A stretch of DNA of 64,000 bases from Zygnema cylindricum (lineage: Eukaryota > Streptophyta > Zygnematophyceae > Zygnematales > Zygnemataceae): NCBI GenBank assembly GCA_037447655.1, contig JBBHKE010000956.1, positions 102,079 through 166,078 on the forward strand. The letters are read 5' to 3'. The notes beneath the pieces were generated by a model that was not told where the DNA came from, did not search any database, and saw nothing but the letters and a program-made list of their open reading frames with translations. This document shows positions 33,561-44,536 of the stretch, one piece after another. Every line of letters starts with the position of its first letter. The stretch's first letter is position 1. The position numbers and the translations under genes are program-made.

Positions 33561-35644
33561 ATGCTAAGGGCAAACCTGGATACTTTGTAGGATATGATGA
33601 GGATGTCAAGGGATATAAACACTATGACTTAGCAAAGAAAGATATTATTATGGTCAAACACCTAGTTGTCATGGATGAAGGGAAGTCATTTGACCCCTTC
33701 AAATATACCAAAAAGATAAATATGTGTTTTGAGGCTGAAAGCGAGGAGAGTCTTGTCTTTCCCTAAAAGGACAGGGGTGAAATAGTGATTGCATATTCAG
33801 GGGAGATCCAAGATACAGGAGATCTACCAGACACCTCACATATTCCTATGGACTTTGAGGAGACAAGAGAGAAGGAACTAGAACCGGCTTCCATGAAAAG
33901 GGGAGCTAATGAGACAGTAAAGAGAAACCCGAGACTTCCTTCCATTCTAGCTTCAAAGTTTGAGGGAGGGAGAAAAAGCAACAAAAGGCTACAAGAGAAA
34001 CAGGTTGCTCATAAGGTAACTAAGCTATCTCATCCTGATGAGCCTTAGTCATACTTGGAGGAAGTGAACAGCCCAGAAAAAGACACATGGATTAGAGCCA
34101 TAAATGATGAGATGGCTTCTTTCAGGGAGGCAACTACTTGGGAACTAGCGGATTGTCCTCAAGACAGAAAAACCTATTAGCTGTAAATGGGTATTTTAAC
34201 TAAAACTAAACCCAGATAATACCATTGAAAGATATAAAGCTCGTTTGGTAGCAAATGGGTTCACCCAAAATTAGGGGATTGACTATGCGGAGACGTTTGC
34301 TACAGTTGTTCAGTTCCCATCAGTACGGATTATCCTCAGTCTAGCAGTAAATGAAGACGTGGAAATTCATCAGATGGATATTAAGATAGCATTTCTCAAT
34401 GGTGAGTTAGAGGAAGAAATCATCATGCGACAACTAAAGGGATTTGTGGAAAATGGGGAAGAGAGCAAAGTTTGCAGGCTCATAAAGTCCTTATATGGAC
34501 TGAAGCAGGCTCCCCGACAGTAAAATAAGAAAGTATATGAGTTTCTCACAGGTCTGGGATATATCTAGATCAGCTCTAACCATTCTATCTATATGTTTGA
34601 AGATGAGAATGGTGTCATTTTTATTGCAATTTATGTGGATGATCTGCTTGTGTTGAGTAAATCTTTGAAAAAAATCAATAAGTTAAAGAAGGATCTTAGA
34701 AGCAGATTTGATATGAAGGATTTAGGGGAGGCAAGATACATTTTGGGGATCCAAATGGAGAGCGATAGGGGGAAAATGATTATTAGAATTACTCAAAAAG
34801 AAGCAATAGGTAATATGCTTGAGAAATTACAAATGGAAAAGGCAAACAGTTATACCACTCCCATGGACTTGACGAAAGAAAGTGATGGGAGTGTAGAAGG
34901 AGGAGTGATAATCTTAGATGATCGGATGAGTCCAGAGGAGAGAGAGTTTATGAAGTCTATTCCTTATAGACAGGTCGTAGGAAGTTTGATCTACTTTATA
35001 AACTGTATAAGGCCGGACATAGCCGCAACAGTAGGAGTCTTGAGTCAAAGTCTTAACGATTCTAGGAAGAAAGATTGAAGGCAACCAAGAGAGTCATGAG
35101 ATATCTGGTAGGAACTAGAGAGTTATGGATGCATTTGGGAGGGGAGCACACTGATATCACTACTTGGAGTGATGTCAGTTATGGGGATGCACCTATAAGA
35201 ATATGCACTTTTAGGTATTTGTTGTATGTCGCGGAAAGTGATTGTTGTTGGAGCAGCAAGCAACAAAAGGTGGTTGCTCAGTCTACTATAGAGGCTAAGT
35301 ACATGGCTTATTGTTCTGCTATGAAAGAGTTAATGTGGGTCAAATCCTTGTTGTAAGAATTGGGGTATATGAAGGAGGGAGTGCATGATGTGTTTTGTGA
35401 CAATTAAGCTGGCATTGCAATTGCAGCTAATCCAAAGCATCATTTCAAGGCTAAGCATATGGACATAAGATTGAGTTTTGTGAGGGAAAAAGTTGAGAAT
35501 AAGATTGTGAATCTTGTATATAGATTTGATAAGAAAATGGTGGCAAATATGATGACAAATCAAATGCCTTCTCCCAAATTAAAACATTGCAGAGAAAGTG
35601 TGGATTAAAATTGAAGTTAAAGTTAGACTAGAAAATAAGGGGAG
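33561..35644 (+). pseudogene. Copia B reverse transcriptase and RNase H, decayed
   Basis: RT begins near 34050 (SYLEEVNSPEKDTWIRAIND). It continues through HQMDIKIAFLNGELEEEI, LYGLKQAPRQ and FIAIYVDDLLVLSK; the YVDD box at about 34630 is intact. Then come DMKDLGEARYILGIQM, YRQVVGSLIYFINCIRPDIA and RNase H (TTWSDVSYGD, EAKYMAYC, then AGIAIAANPKHH). Stops at 34046-34048, 34272, 34521, 34568, 35354 and 35404, plus a 1-bp deletion near 35077, break it. Most stops replace expected Gln, Arg or Trp codons. A polypurine tract (AATAAGGGGAG) precedes the 3' LTR. Confidence 0.85.
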
Positions 35645-35764
35645 TGTTGAAATTCGGTAGATTTATAGAGTATTTTCTAGGTCTAAATTTATCAGTATAA
35701 AAACGAAAGAAAAAGGTCTGACAGCCTGCCTCCACCTCCTCTCTAACCACCATACTTGTTGTAG
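35645..35764 (+). mobile_element. Copia B 3' LTR, truncated at 120 of 210 bp
   Basis: TGTTGAAATTCGGTAG through CATACTTGTTGTAG matches the first 120 bp of the family LTR. It then switches abruptly into gypsy gag sequence (GAAGAGACCTGCTCCC). The missing LTR part is not seen at the far end of the gypsy element. Confidence 0.8.
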
Positions 35765-36817
35765 TGAAGAGACCTGCTCCCAACACAACTCGTGTCCGCC
35801 CTGCCGAAGGGCTCTAGAGATCTAGGCCTACCGATCCCGAGGTTCCGGGTACGGGACCAGCTGATTTGTCCGAGGGATGGAGGCGGACCAGACCTAATGA
35901 TCCCGAATTTACGGGCACCGAGATAGCGCATCTTACCAAAGTAGTGGAAAAAGCCAAGGAACTAGTGGAGGTTCTGAAATCCCAAGGACAGGCTACGGCG
36001 GGGGCCGGACCCGTCACGGTAGATTGGGAGGCCTTAGAGGAAGAGAGGCGAAAGGCATGGGAACAAGAATTGACGCTCATTACGGAAGCTTGGCGTAGGA
36101 CAAGTGGGATTATTAGCGGGAAGATTCCTCCTACCTCACAGATAGGGCCGCATTCAGAAGCTCCAGCAGTGGGGACTTCTCCTCCCGCCACTTCTTAGCC
36201 TGAAAGGCCTTCTTCGGAGCCAAGCCAAGAGCTTCCCCTTCCGTAGAAAGGGGAGGAAAACAGAGGACCTAATGTGGAGGGTTTGGGTGCAGATCTACCT
36301 TCTGGAAACACTTCAGCTTATCAGGAAGAGACCTCCTTTGTCACGGTGGAGGTGTCTACTGCTGTGGAGGCTTTAGTGGAGTTACGGCCTGACATGAGGA
36401 TTCACATCCCCTTGAGGGCTCCGACACCCCCTCTCTCTTCTCCCAAAAAATCCCCAGAGCCCCCATCTTCTGCTCCCCCACCTTATTCCTCTCACTCCAC
36501 GGAACACGCCACAGGTCCGGGACTGTCCATATCCCTCTCCTTCGCCATCCGTTTCTCCCGCTGCAGCTGTCCGTGGGTCCCCTGGTCCGTCTGTGTTGCC
36601 CTACGAATAGGACGTACCTGCCTATTCACCTCCTCACCGACGCTCTCCTTCCTCCAGCTCCGGAACTTCCCCTCTAGAGACCTCTAGGAGGCGAACCAAG
36701 AGACAGACATCTTTACCCGCAAGGGCTGCGCTGTCTCCTTCTATATCCCCTTCTCCGTCTCCGCCACCAGCCATTCCTCAAAGGCCTAGTAACAAGTCGC
36801 GCCTCCACATCCCATCG
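35765..36817 (+). pseudogene. Gypsy element G: 5'-truncated gag N-terminal region
   Basis: The frame carries two similar blocks (RPTDPEVPGTGPADLSEGW and RTRPNDPEFTGTEIAHLTK), then a helical Glu/Lys-rich segment (VVEKAKELVEVLKSQGQ). After a TAG at 36196 a Pro/Ser-rich region follows (APTPPLSSPKKSPEPPSS). No LTR or primer-binding site precedes it, so the 5' LTR and leader are lost. GC content and CpG frequency look clearly higher than in the surrounding AT-rich DNA. Confidence 0.6.
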
Positions 36818-37912
36818 GTGGCAACCGTCCTCGAGGATCCACAATATTCTGCTGGATATAGAGGAGTAGTGGGGGACATCCTACCTCCAACCATCTTCTC
36901 CGACACTGGTACTTCCTCATTGGGAGGGGGATCCACACCACAGGGGGCCGCACCTTCTAGCAGGGAAGGACACGATTCCGATCCCGAGGAAGAGGATACG
37001 AGAGTCATCTCACCCGCTCAGTTTGTCAGTCCCACCGCGCCTTCCTCTTCCCATTTCACCAACTCTGTAGAGGAGGAAAAAGAAATGGGGGATATTCGGA
37101 TCTTTACCGGAGATAGCTCGGGGATTGCATTCTCAGATTTTGAGTTGTTGTGGAAATCTTTCACCATGAGATAAACAAGTACTACCGGGGGGGAGCCATT
37201 CCGGATGACTTTGAAACCACCCTCTTCCCCATGATGGTGAACTACCTGTGTGGAGGGGCGTTGGCACATTACAAGGAGCGTCAACCTCTTTTGATTGCTC
37301 CTAGCATTAAAATCTTCGATCCAGCCCTTGATGCCGCTTTTTTGCAAGCGGGGGCTGACTTGGCCACGGCTCCGGCAACCCCTGTGACTGCTACCTTTAC
37401 ATAGCATGAAACTACAGGCGCAAGGAAGTGCCTATGTTAACCAGCTGCAGGCGATCCAGGAAGCCCAAGCAGCAACTCGCATGGTGGCCAACCCAAACCC
37501 TTGTACCACCCTGCTGAATATCTGGAGACTCCTCTACACAGAGAGGAACGAGTCCGCGATCAAGGAATTCAAGGAATTCCGATGTTTGAAGAACGAGACT
37601 CCCCAGACTTTGTTTAACCGACTCTCTAGTCTTTGTCAAAAGACAAAGCTGTCCACGATTGATCTTCTGGCCATGGCCACAAAATATTTCATCGCCGTCT
37701 GTAAGTCCTTCGGGCCGACAGGGCAGACTACACTAGACATTTCGATTGCCGGACACGCAATTCAGGACATTAATCCCTCCGCCAAGGACATTTCTCTGGT
37801 GGCCATGAAGTTGTATGACCACTTCGTCCATAGTGAGGCAAGGGAGAAGGCCGTGACTGGCAAGGCCCGAGCAAATTTGGCAGGATTCGCCGGGGAGACC
37901 TCTTTGAATTAA
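36818..37912 (+). pseudogene. Gypsy element G: gag capsid region
   Basis: A frame from 36818 gives an acidic segment ending MGDIRIFTGDSSGIAFSDF. A shifted frame from 37150 gives FHHEINKYYRGGAIPDDF and Y-L-C-G-G-A-L-A-H-Y. The frame from 37406 gives SAIKEFKEFRCLKNETPQ and TLFNRLSSLCQKTKL. The pattern fits the Ty3/gypsy retrotransposon gag capsid (surface x helices before the x-F-x-x-L-x-Q-x segment). At least two frameshifts separate the pieces. Confidence 0.65.
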
Positions 37913-38867
37913 GAGGAACAGGCTGAACTCCAAGCTCTTCAAAAGCTTAAAGGGAAGCAAGTAGTAGCTGACAGCGGGTCAGAGCAAGCTATGGGAGTAG
38001 ATGAGCGGGTATTTCTCTATAATTGCCTGAATTATCAGCAAACCAGGTCATGGGTGGAAGCATTGCACCAGAAAACTTAAACCAGAGCTGGCTTTGAAAC
38101 TTAAAGAATGGGAGAAAAAACGCGCAGAAAGAACCTTGAAACAGCAAGAAAGGCTCAAGGGGGGGAGGGGAGAGGACAAGACACCGGTAACCAAAGAAAC
38201 TTACCGTCCAACTCCACGGAGCGAAACCTCTAAGATGTCCCAATCTCAGTTGCGGCAGATCAAACTTCCCAAGTTTGATGACGCCCAAATCTCCAACGAA
38301 ATCCGGAGTAAATATACTACCGAGGGCGCCAAGTGCGAAGCTTGTGGATTTCTGGGGCATAAGGAAGGGCAATGTTTCTGGAAAAATGGAATACCCAAGG
38401 AAATGATGCAGTTTTCTTTGTTTACTGAGGAAGAGGAAACCGCCGTTAACCCTCTACCCCTCCAACTCCTTTACCCGTGGGGGCGCCAACTTATGCCAAC
38501 ACCGGAAAGACCTGAGGGAGTTCCGGCTCCTCCGGCAAAGTTTACGTCGGAGATCATTATACAGCAACAAAGTCAGCAGTTGGCCGCGATGGCTGCAAAG
38601 TTAGCTGCCCTCCGCTTGGGATCTTCCTCCCCGCCTACACCTCGTACAGCAGCCCAACGACTCCAAAGGCAAAGACAGGAGTTGTTACAGAAGCTCGCAG
38701 AGCTTGAGCTTCAAAGCACAGAGGGTGCCAATGATGACGACTTATTGGGCTGGGATTTGGAACCTCCAAATGCCCACCATGCCCGAAGCTTCCCGTCCGG
38801 AGCTTGGAATGTTGGGGTAGGAGACAGTCGTCGCCAACTCCGCAACTCCACCACAATGCAAAGATAG
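37913..38867 (+). pseudogene. Gypsy element G: nucleocapsid with CCHC zinc knuckle
   Basis: The 257-codon frame from 38094 is charged and Gln-rich. At about 38333 it carries KCEACGFLGHKEGQCFW, a C-x2-C-x4-H-x4-C nucleic-acid-binding knuckle. A coiled-coil-like stretch follows (QRQRQELLQKLAELELQ). It ends at a TAG (38865-38867) which probably replaced CAG, because the same frame continues straight into the protease ORF 12 bp later. Confidence 0.8.
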
Positions 38868-38879
38868 GACCGGCAGAAA

Positions 38880-40016
38880 ATGGGTCAGAGGGATCACAAC
38901 CAGAAAGCTACGGGGCCTTTGTCATTTACTTCCCGAGCCGTGATGCTGAACAACGACAACGGCTTAGGAATCAAACCCACTCACCAGCCATCTCTTCCTC
39001 CCAAACCTAAATTGCCTCCCGGTTTCGAAAATTACAAGAAGGAGAAACAGCAGCGAGAAAAGGAGGTACTAGAACAAGAGAAAAAAGACAATCAGAACTG
39101 GTTTGAGAAATATATGGCCGAATGCCCAGAGAATGATGCTCCCCAAACACCTCGTGTTCCAGATTCTGGCTCACAGAGTGAGCAACAAGGACAAGATCAA
39201 GATCAGCAGGAGGCAAACTCATCTCCATCTTCACCAAAAGCAACACTTCCCTCCTCCAAGCCGGCTGTCATGCTAGTTCGACACCTCATGCCCTATGCTC
39301 TCACACACGTGAAGACTCTAGCCTCGTCCCACAACCTTCCCAAAAAAATCCTCATTCAGGCATTGGGAGAGGAGATCCATTCTGGAAAGGGAGGGGTAGA
39401 CAAGACCACTCCGCCAACCACATTATTTTTGTCCACCGATCCTAAAACCCCTATAGTGGATAGGGAATACAAAGCCTTATCCGTGGCTCTCATACTGAAC
39501 AGAACCGGGAACTTCAAGCTCAACGGATACAGGGGATACCAGGACGCTGTGGTCGACACCGGAGCTCTCCCCAACCTCATTACCACCTCCGCTTTGCAGA
39601 AGATGCCCGAGGAACTCCGGCCCGAAATCTGCCCAAGCAACATTTGCATAAGCACCGTAAGAAGCGGCAGTCAACCAGTCCATGGGATAATCAAGGCCAT
39701 GGATATCAAGTTTTCGGATGACGGAGGCCAACGGGTTAAAATTGAGCTCCCCTTCTTGGTGGTGGAAGGGACTCAATTCGAAATTCTGTTGGGAATGGCC
39801 ACCTGGACCCAGCTCAATATGAGTTTGAGCGTGTGGAAAGAACAGTGTACCGTTCGGGACCCCAAAAATCCGGAAGGAACCAAAGTGGTGGTTCCTCTGG
39901 ATTTATGGAACCGGGGAAAGACAAATGTCCCAGTGTCTAGATGCTACCCAATGTACACAACATCATCTCCGACGGAACTGTTTGGCAGTTCCACAGATAT
40001 CGCCAAAGAAATCTAG
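38880..40016 (+). pseudogene. Gypsy element G: linker and aspartic protease
   Basis: A 378-codon frame in the same phase as the nucleocapsid. The first 200 residues are a charged Gln/Pro-rich linker. The retropepsin follows, with VVDTGALPNLITTSAL (catalytic D-T-G at about 39552) and the flap-to-C-terminal motif FEILLGMATWTQLNMSL (I-L-L-G). The protease would process the polyprotein. It ends at TAG (40014-40016) followed by CAATTC. The same frame then runs into the methyltransferase, so PR and DNMT were one polyprotein before this stop. Confidence 0.85.
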
Positions 40017-41156
40017 CAATTCCGAATTTCCAGGCGGTGGGAAGAGGAATATCAGAATAGATTATTACAGGTAGCAAAACTCCGGTGGGGAGTGGATCAG
40101 GCATTTTCAGCCTTGACGTTGAAGGAAGCTACCTCACCTTCTAATGCTTCCAAACCCAAGAGCAGTAATAACGAATTCAATCGACAAGTGGTGTCATTGG
40201 CAAATCTCGATTCCGGACTGCATATTTTATCTCTATTTTCAGGAATTTGTTCTAAATTGGAAGCGGTCTTCACACCATGATATCTGGTGGAGTCATACAC
40301 AGCCGTGGAAGTATCTCCCGAGGCTAGGGCGGTCAGCGAACATCGCCTCGACCACCTTCATCACCTATATCCTCAACAGCTTCTAGTATTAGCCTTCTCC
40401 AAAGCTCACCGTAGTCTTCCCCACAATGTAGAAAACATCACGGTGACCCACATGGCCAGTTTGGTAAGAGTGGATTTGGTGTTGGCAGGCTGGCCTTGTC
40501 AGGGATACTCCCTAGCAGGACAAGGAAAAGGGCACCAAGACCGCAGAAGTGGAACCTTTTTTCGGTTGATAGAGTTAATCTCGTGGCTTCAACAACTTCA
40601 GGAAACGCCGGTGGGGTACATTCTGGAAAATGTCCACCCGGGAGATGATAAACGAAAACAGGTTGCGGACAGCTGGAATCACGTAACCCAAATTTTAGGG
40701 GCTCCATTAGTTTTCGACACCGCACAGCTGGGATCCCTGGCACACCGTGTCAAGGCATATTGGACCAACATGATCCCGATTCCAGTCCTCCGACAACTGT
40801 TAAAGAAGGAAATCCCCGACCCGAAAAATTCCATCCAGCAAATACTTGGGGAAGGTAGAATAGCCACACAAGTGACTCGACCCTACCGCCCACCTTTTTT
40901 TCGGTGCAACAGACCGGGATTCCCAAAGAAAGCCCTCCCGACATTGGTCGCTTTCCCTCACAGTCACGCATATCGGTATGGAGCGGTGGGAATGATTTTT
41001 GACAGCAAAGTTGGACTCTGGACAACACCGACAATTGCCGAACAAGAAGAAGCAATGGGATTTCAGAAAGGAACAACGGTAGCACAAGGTATGTCAGACC
41101 TTCAGCGGTGCAGACTCAAGCATGCACTCGCCTTTTCCAGTTTCACGTCCACGTAA
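40017..41156 (+). pseudogene. Gypsy element G: DNMT3-like C5-cytosine DNA methyltransferase domain
   Basis: In phase with the protease, the frame gives motif I (LHILSLFSGI, about 40210, AdoMet binding). A single TGA follows at 40278-40280, then TAVEVSPEAR (motif II), VLAGWPCQGYSLAGQGKG (motif IV with the catalytic Pro-Cys, about 40493) and YILENVHPGD (motif VI, Glu-Asn-Val, about 40618). Next are SLAHRVKAYWTN (motif VIII) and EEAMGFQKGTTVAQGMSDLQ (motifs IX-X). Motifs run I to X in canonical order, unlike rearranged DRM enzymes. The A-H-R-x-x-x-Y/F-W-x-N form of motif VIII recalls DNMT3. About 320 residues with all catalytic residues present; only the TGA (CGA in the likely parent) breaks it. 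It would methylate C5 of cytosine in DNA. Its place between PR and RT is not standard for Ty3/gypsy. Confidence 0.9.
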
Positions 41157-41440
41157 TCGAGAGCTATTTACCATCAAGCTCCTCAGTTATTAGCACTGCA
41201 GGCAACTTTGCAGCTTGAGGGGGGGAGAGAAAGGAGAAGAAAAACCAAACTTTACATTTTACCGCCGCAGGTTTTCCTAGTGGGGGGGGACAGCAGCTCC
41301 GATGGTGATAGCTTAGCGGAAGTTGTCAGCACCAGTGTACTAGCCAGAGAGATATGGGCAGATCCACCGGTAGGGTTGGAATTCGACATTAACCTCCGGG
41401 AAGACCGCCGGAAGCTAAGGCTGCCGTTGAGCCGGGGAAA
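41157..41440 (+). pseudogene. Gypsy element G: connector between methyltransferase and RT
   Basis: After the TAA at 41154-41156 the same frame continues open (SRAIYHQAPQLLALQATLQL). From 41208 it gives a basic then acidic stretch (REIWADPPVGLEFDINLRED). Between about 41390 and 41440 the coding phase shifts to that of RT. Whether this shift is a programmed frameshift or damage cannot be told from one copy. Confidence 0.6.
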
Positions 41441-42859
41441 ATGGATTGGACCTTGGGGGAAAAGCTGGACCCTCAGCAGAACGCGCAACTCTCAGAGCTG
41501 TTGGCCGAACACAAACAGGTGTTCTCATGGTCAGAAACAAACGTCGGTATCTACAAAGGAACACCCTTCCGAATTGATTTGATCGACGAGACGGCTAATG
41601 TTTGGCAGAAGCAGTATCCTCTCAGTTTCAAAGAAAAGGAATTCATCACGGCTAAATTCCAGACCTTGGTGGAAGCCGGATTGGTTCAAGAAAGTACCAG
41701 ACTTCATGGATTCATTTCCCCGACAGTCCTCCCTCCCAAAAATGACTCGTCTGGGAAAACTGTAGATTTTCGGATGTGTGGAGACTATCGCATGTTGAAC
41801 ACGGCCACCATCTCTGACCGGTATCCGATGCCGACTCCGGAAGAGATATTCGACTCTCTTGCAGGCGCCACTATATATTCCACTCTAGACCTGAAGAATG
41901 GTTTCCACGAGATTGCAATGGAACCAAAGCACTGGGAGAGAACTGTATTTTGGGTGAGTTCCAGACTTTATGAATGGATTTACATGCCCTTCGGGCTTAA
42001 AAATGCACCGGCAAAATTCCAACGGGCCATGGACGAAGCACTCCGAGGAATCGAGTGTGCCCGGTGCTATATTGATGATGTTATTATATTCTCAAAGACT
42101 TTTGATGAACACCTGGAGCATATCCAGATCGTTCTCCGGGCACTCCGAGCAGCGGGCTTGAAATGTCACCCGGGCAAAGGCATTTTTGGGGTGCACAAAA
42201 TCATTTACCTCGGACATGAGGTGACACCCGGGACTGTGGGTCCCCACATGGTCAAGGTGGCAGCCCTTGACGCTCTTCCCCCACTACAAGACATCTCCGC
42301 CGTTCGCACTTTTCTAGGTTTGGCCAATTACTATCGGCGGTTTATCCCAGAGTTCAGTAGTCACGCCCAGCCCCTTAACCAGCTACTGCAGAAGGACCAA
42401 GAGTGGCAATGGGCCAAAAAACAACAGATTTTCTTCCAGTTCTTGAAGGATGCTCTGAAGCAGCACCCCGTGCTCCGGATGCCTGATCACCAAAGACCTT
42501 TCCTCCTTTATACTGATTGGAACAGGTTTGGATTGGGAGCGGTTCTGGCTCAAGTCGATGATGCCGGAGCTGAATATGTGGTGGCCTACGCCAGCCGGAG
42601 TAACAACAAGGTTGAGGGGAATTATAGCAGTTACCACGGAGAGTTACTCGCAGCGGTTTGAGCCATCCAGCATTTTCGGCCTTATTTGTACGGAGTCCAT
42701 TTCACACTGATTACGGATAACCAACCCTTGAAATGGATCATGGAAAATAGTAAGTTGACCGGCAAACTCGCCAGATGGGTTCTTATCCTGCAGGAATATG
42801 ATTTCGACATTGTTCATAGGGCAGGGGAGATCCATGGGAATGCCGACCGACTTAGCTAG
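41441..42859 (+). pseudogene. Gypsy element G: reverse transcriptase and RNase H
   Basis: RT opens with LDPQQNAQLSELLAEHKQVF. It continues with FRMCGDYRMLNTATISDRYP, STLDLKNGFHEIAM (first catalytic Asp), YMPFGLKNAPAKFQRAMD and CYIDDVIIFSK (YIDD box at about 42067). FLGLANYYRRFIPEFS is the Ty3/gypsy thumb signature. RNase H follows: LLYTDWNRFGLGAVLAQ, YSSYHGELLAAV, then a TGA (42659-42661) where TGG is expected (V-W-A-I). It continues HFRPYLYGVHFTLITDNQPL and HGNADRLS to a TAG at 42857. Catalytic residues are intact, so this part is only lightly damaged. Confidence 0.9.
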
Positions 42860-43840
42860 AATCCAGATCCCTCCACCATGGATTCTACCAGGGCTCGGCA
42901 TGATGAGGACCGTGAGATCAGCTTGGGAATCATTCGAGCCTCCTCTGTTTTCATCTAGCTTCCCCAATCTGGGAGGGAACTGTCAACTTTCTCTGCCGAT
43001 GTGGAGGGGCAGGCGCCAATAGGGGCCGGACGGAAGGAAATCTGGAACGACCCGATGCTCTCCAATCTATCTAGCGAGGTCCCCTCTTCCCCACTTGACT
43101 GGAGTTCCTTTGTCCCGGGTACAGACCGGATGGCTGCTTATGATTGGGACAGAGGCGTTCTCCTTCGGAAATGGTCAGACGGTACGAGGAAAGTGGTTCC
43201 TCCCCCCTCTGACCGAGAAACTCTGATTTCTAATCTCCATCGGCAATGTGGACACTTCGGGCAAAAGCGGACCACTTCCCTGGTTACGGGTTCTTATTGG
43301 TGGCATGGGTTGCTGACCCAAGTCAACCGAATTGTGCAAACTTGCTCCTCATGCGATCGCGTTAAGACAGCTTTTGACAAAAAGGGCGGGACTGAGCTTC
43401 ACTCACTGCCTATCCGAGGGATGTTTTATCGGTGGTCGTTGGATTTTTTGGGACCCCTTCCGACCAGCAGGCGGGGGAACCGCTTTGTGCTGGTTATGAT
43501 AGAACATTTTTCCAATTGGATCGAGTTGGTGGTTTTGCCCCGGAAGGAGTCCAAGGCAATTGCCGATGCCTTTTTGCAACGCGTGCTGGCCCAATTCGGA
43601 GCGCCGGCGAAAGTTCTGACCGACTAAGGCTTCGAATTTGCCGGAGAATTTTCCAACCTCTTGGAAAAATGCTTGGTCGACCATCGGCTAACCAGCCGTG
43701 ACCACCCTCAAGCCGATGGTTTAGCCGAAAGGTGTGTACAGACATTGAAGCGGTCACTACGAATATATGCCGTGGAAGAAGATTTGGGGGAGTGGGACAG
43801 AAAAATTGCCTTGGATTGCTATGGGTTACAGATTTAGCAG
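42860..43840 (+). pseudogene. Gypsy element G: integrase
   Basis: The frame from 43001 carries the zinc-binding H-H-C-C domain (NLHRQCGHFGQKRT with C-S-S-C at about 43351). The core begins YRWSLDFLGPLPTSRRGN (first Asp) and continues to FGAPAKVLTD (second Asp), where TAA at 43625-43627 replaces the usual Gln. The phase continues to DHPQADGLAERCVQTLKRSL, giving the catalytic Glu. The D-D-E set is therefore present, interrupted by one stop. Further stops and shifts follow after about 43835. Confidence 0.85.
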
Positions 43841-44525
43841 GCAGGCTTCTCTCCACTCCTATAGCCCTTATTTCATTCTATTTGAACGACATACCATCTT
43901 GCCCGGAGCTGCATCGGCCCAAGCGGTGGTCCTACCGGAGATGGATGACAAGGGGACAGTCGAAAAACTGATCGACGACAGGGCCAAGGTATTCCACCGA
44001 GAGATGCCTCTCGCCATGGGCAATTTGTAGGCGGCTCAACACCAAGATCAATTGTGGTATTCTCAGCGCCAGGGTGGGAATTGTGTGCCCCGGCAGCGAC
44101 GATTTATGCGGGAGACCTTGTATATCGAATGCAATAGAAGAAGGACACGTTGGACATTTCTGCCGGGAGGGTAATATTGAAAGTGGTCGAGGTGTCTAAC
44201 AAAGGGGTTTTTACATTGGAGGGGAAAGATGGTCGACAAATTAAAGAGAATCAGATCAATGTGGCCCCTTGCCATCTTCGGGGATTGGAAGACGAACCAA
44301 CTTTCCACTTAACGCACAGTGTCGATCCTCCCTTCGTTCCACAGCTTGCAGCCAGTCTTCCCAGCTGCACCACCTATTGGTCTGCAATCAGTGTGGTCAG
44401 TGTTGGCATTCAGCCTGTCTCCCCCCCTCTTGGGAGCCACACCATATACCCTCTAGCATGTGGTTCTGTGGGAACTGCGAATGGAGTGGGTAATTGTTTT
44501 CATATCTTAGTCACGGTTGACTAAG
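43841..44525 (+). pseudogene. Gypsy element G: integrase C-terminal region with PHD-finger-like tail
   Basis: After damaged sequence, the frame from about 44100 gives AGRVILKVVEVSNKGVFTLE, the small beta-rich integrase C-terminal fold that follows the core in gypsy elements. A phase change then leads at about 44370-44490 to VCNQCGQCWHSACLPPSWEP and WFCGNC. The spacing C-x2-C-x4-H-x2-C and the closing W-x-C-x2-C match the second half of a PHD finger. The first Cys pair is imperfect: only one Cys (STAC) is in place, with Ser where its partner should be. PHD fingers bind histone H3 tails, so it may replace the targeting chromodomain of chromoviruses (inference). Confidence 0.6.
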
Positions 44526-44536
44526 AGGGGGGGAAA

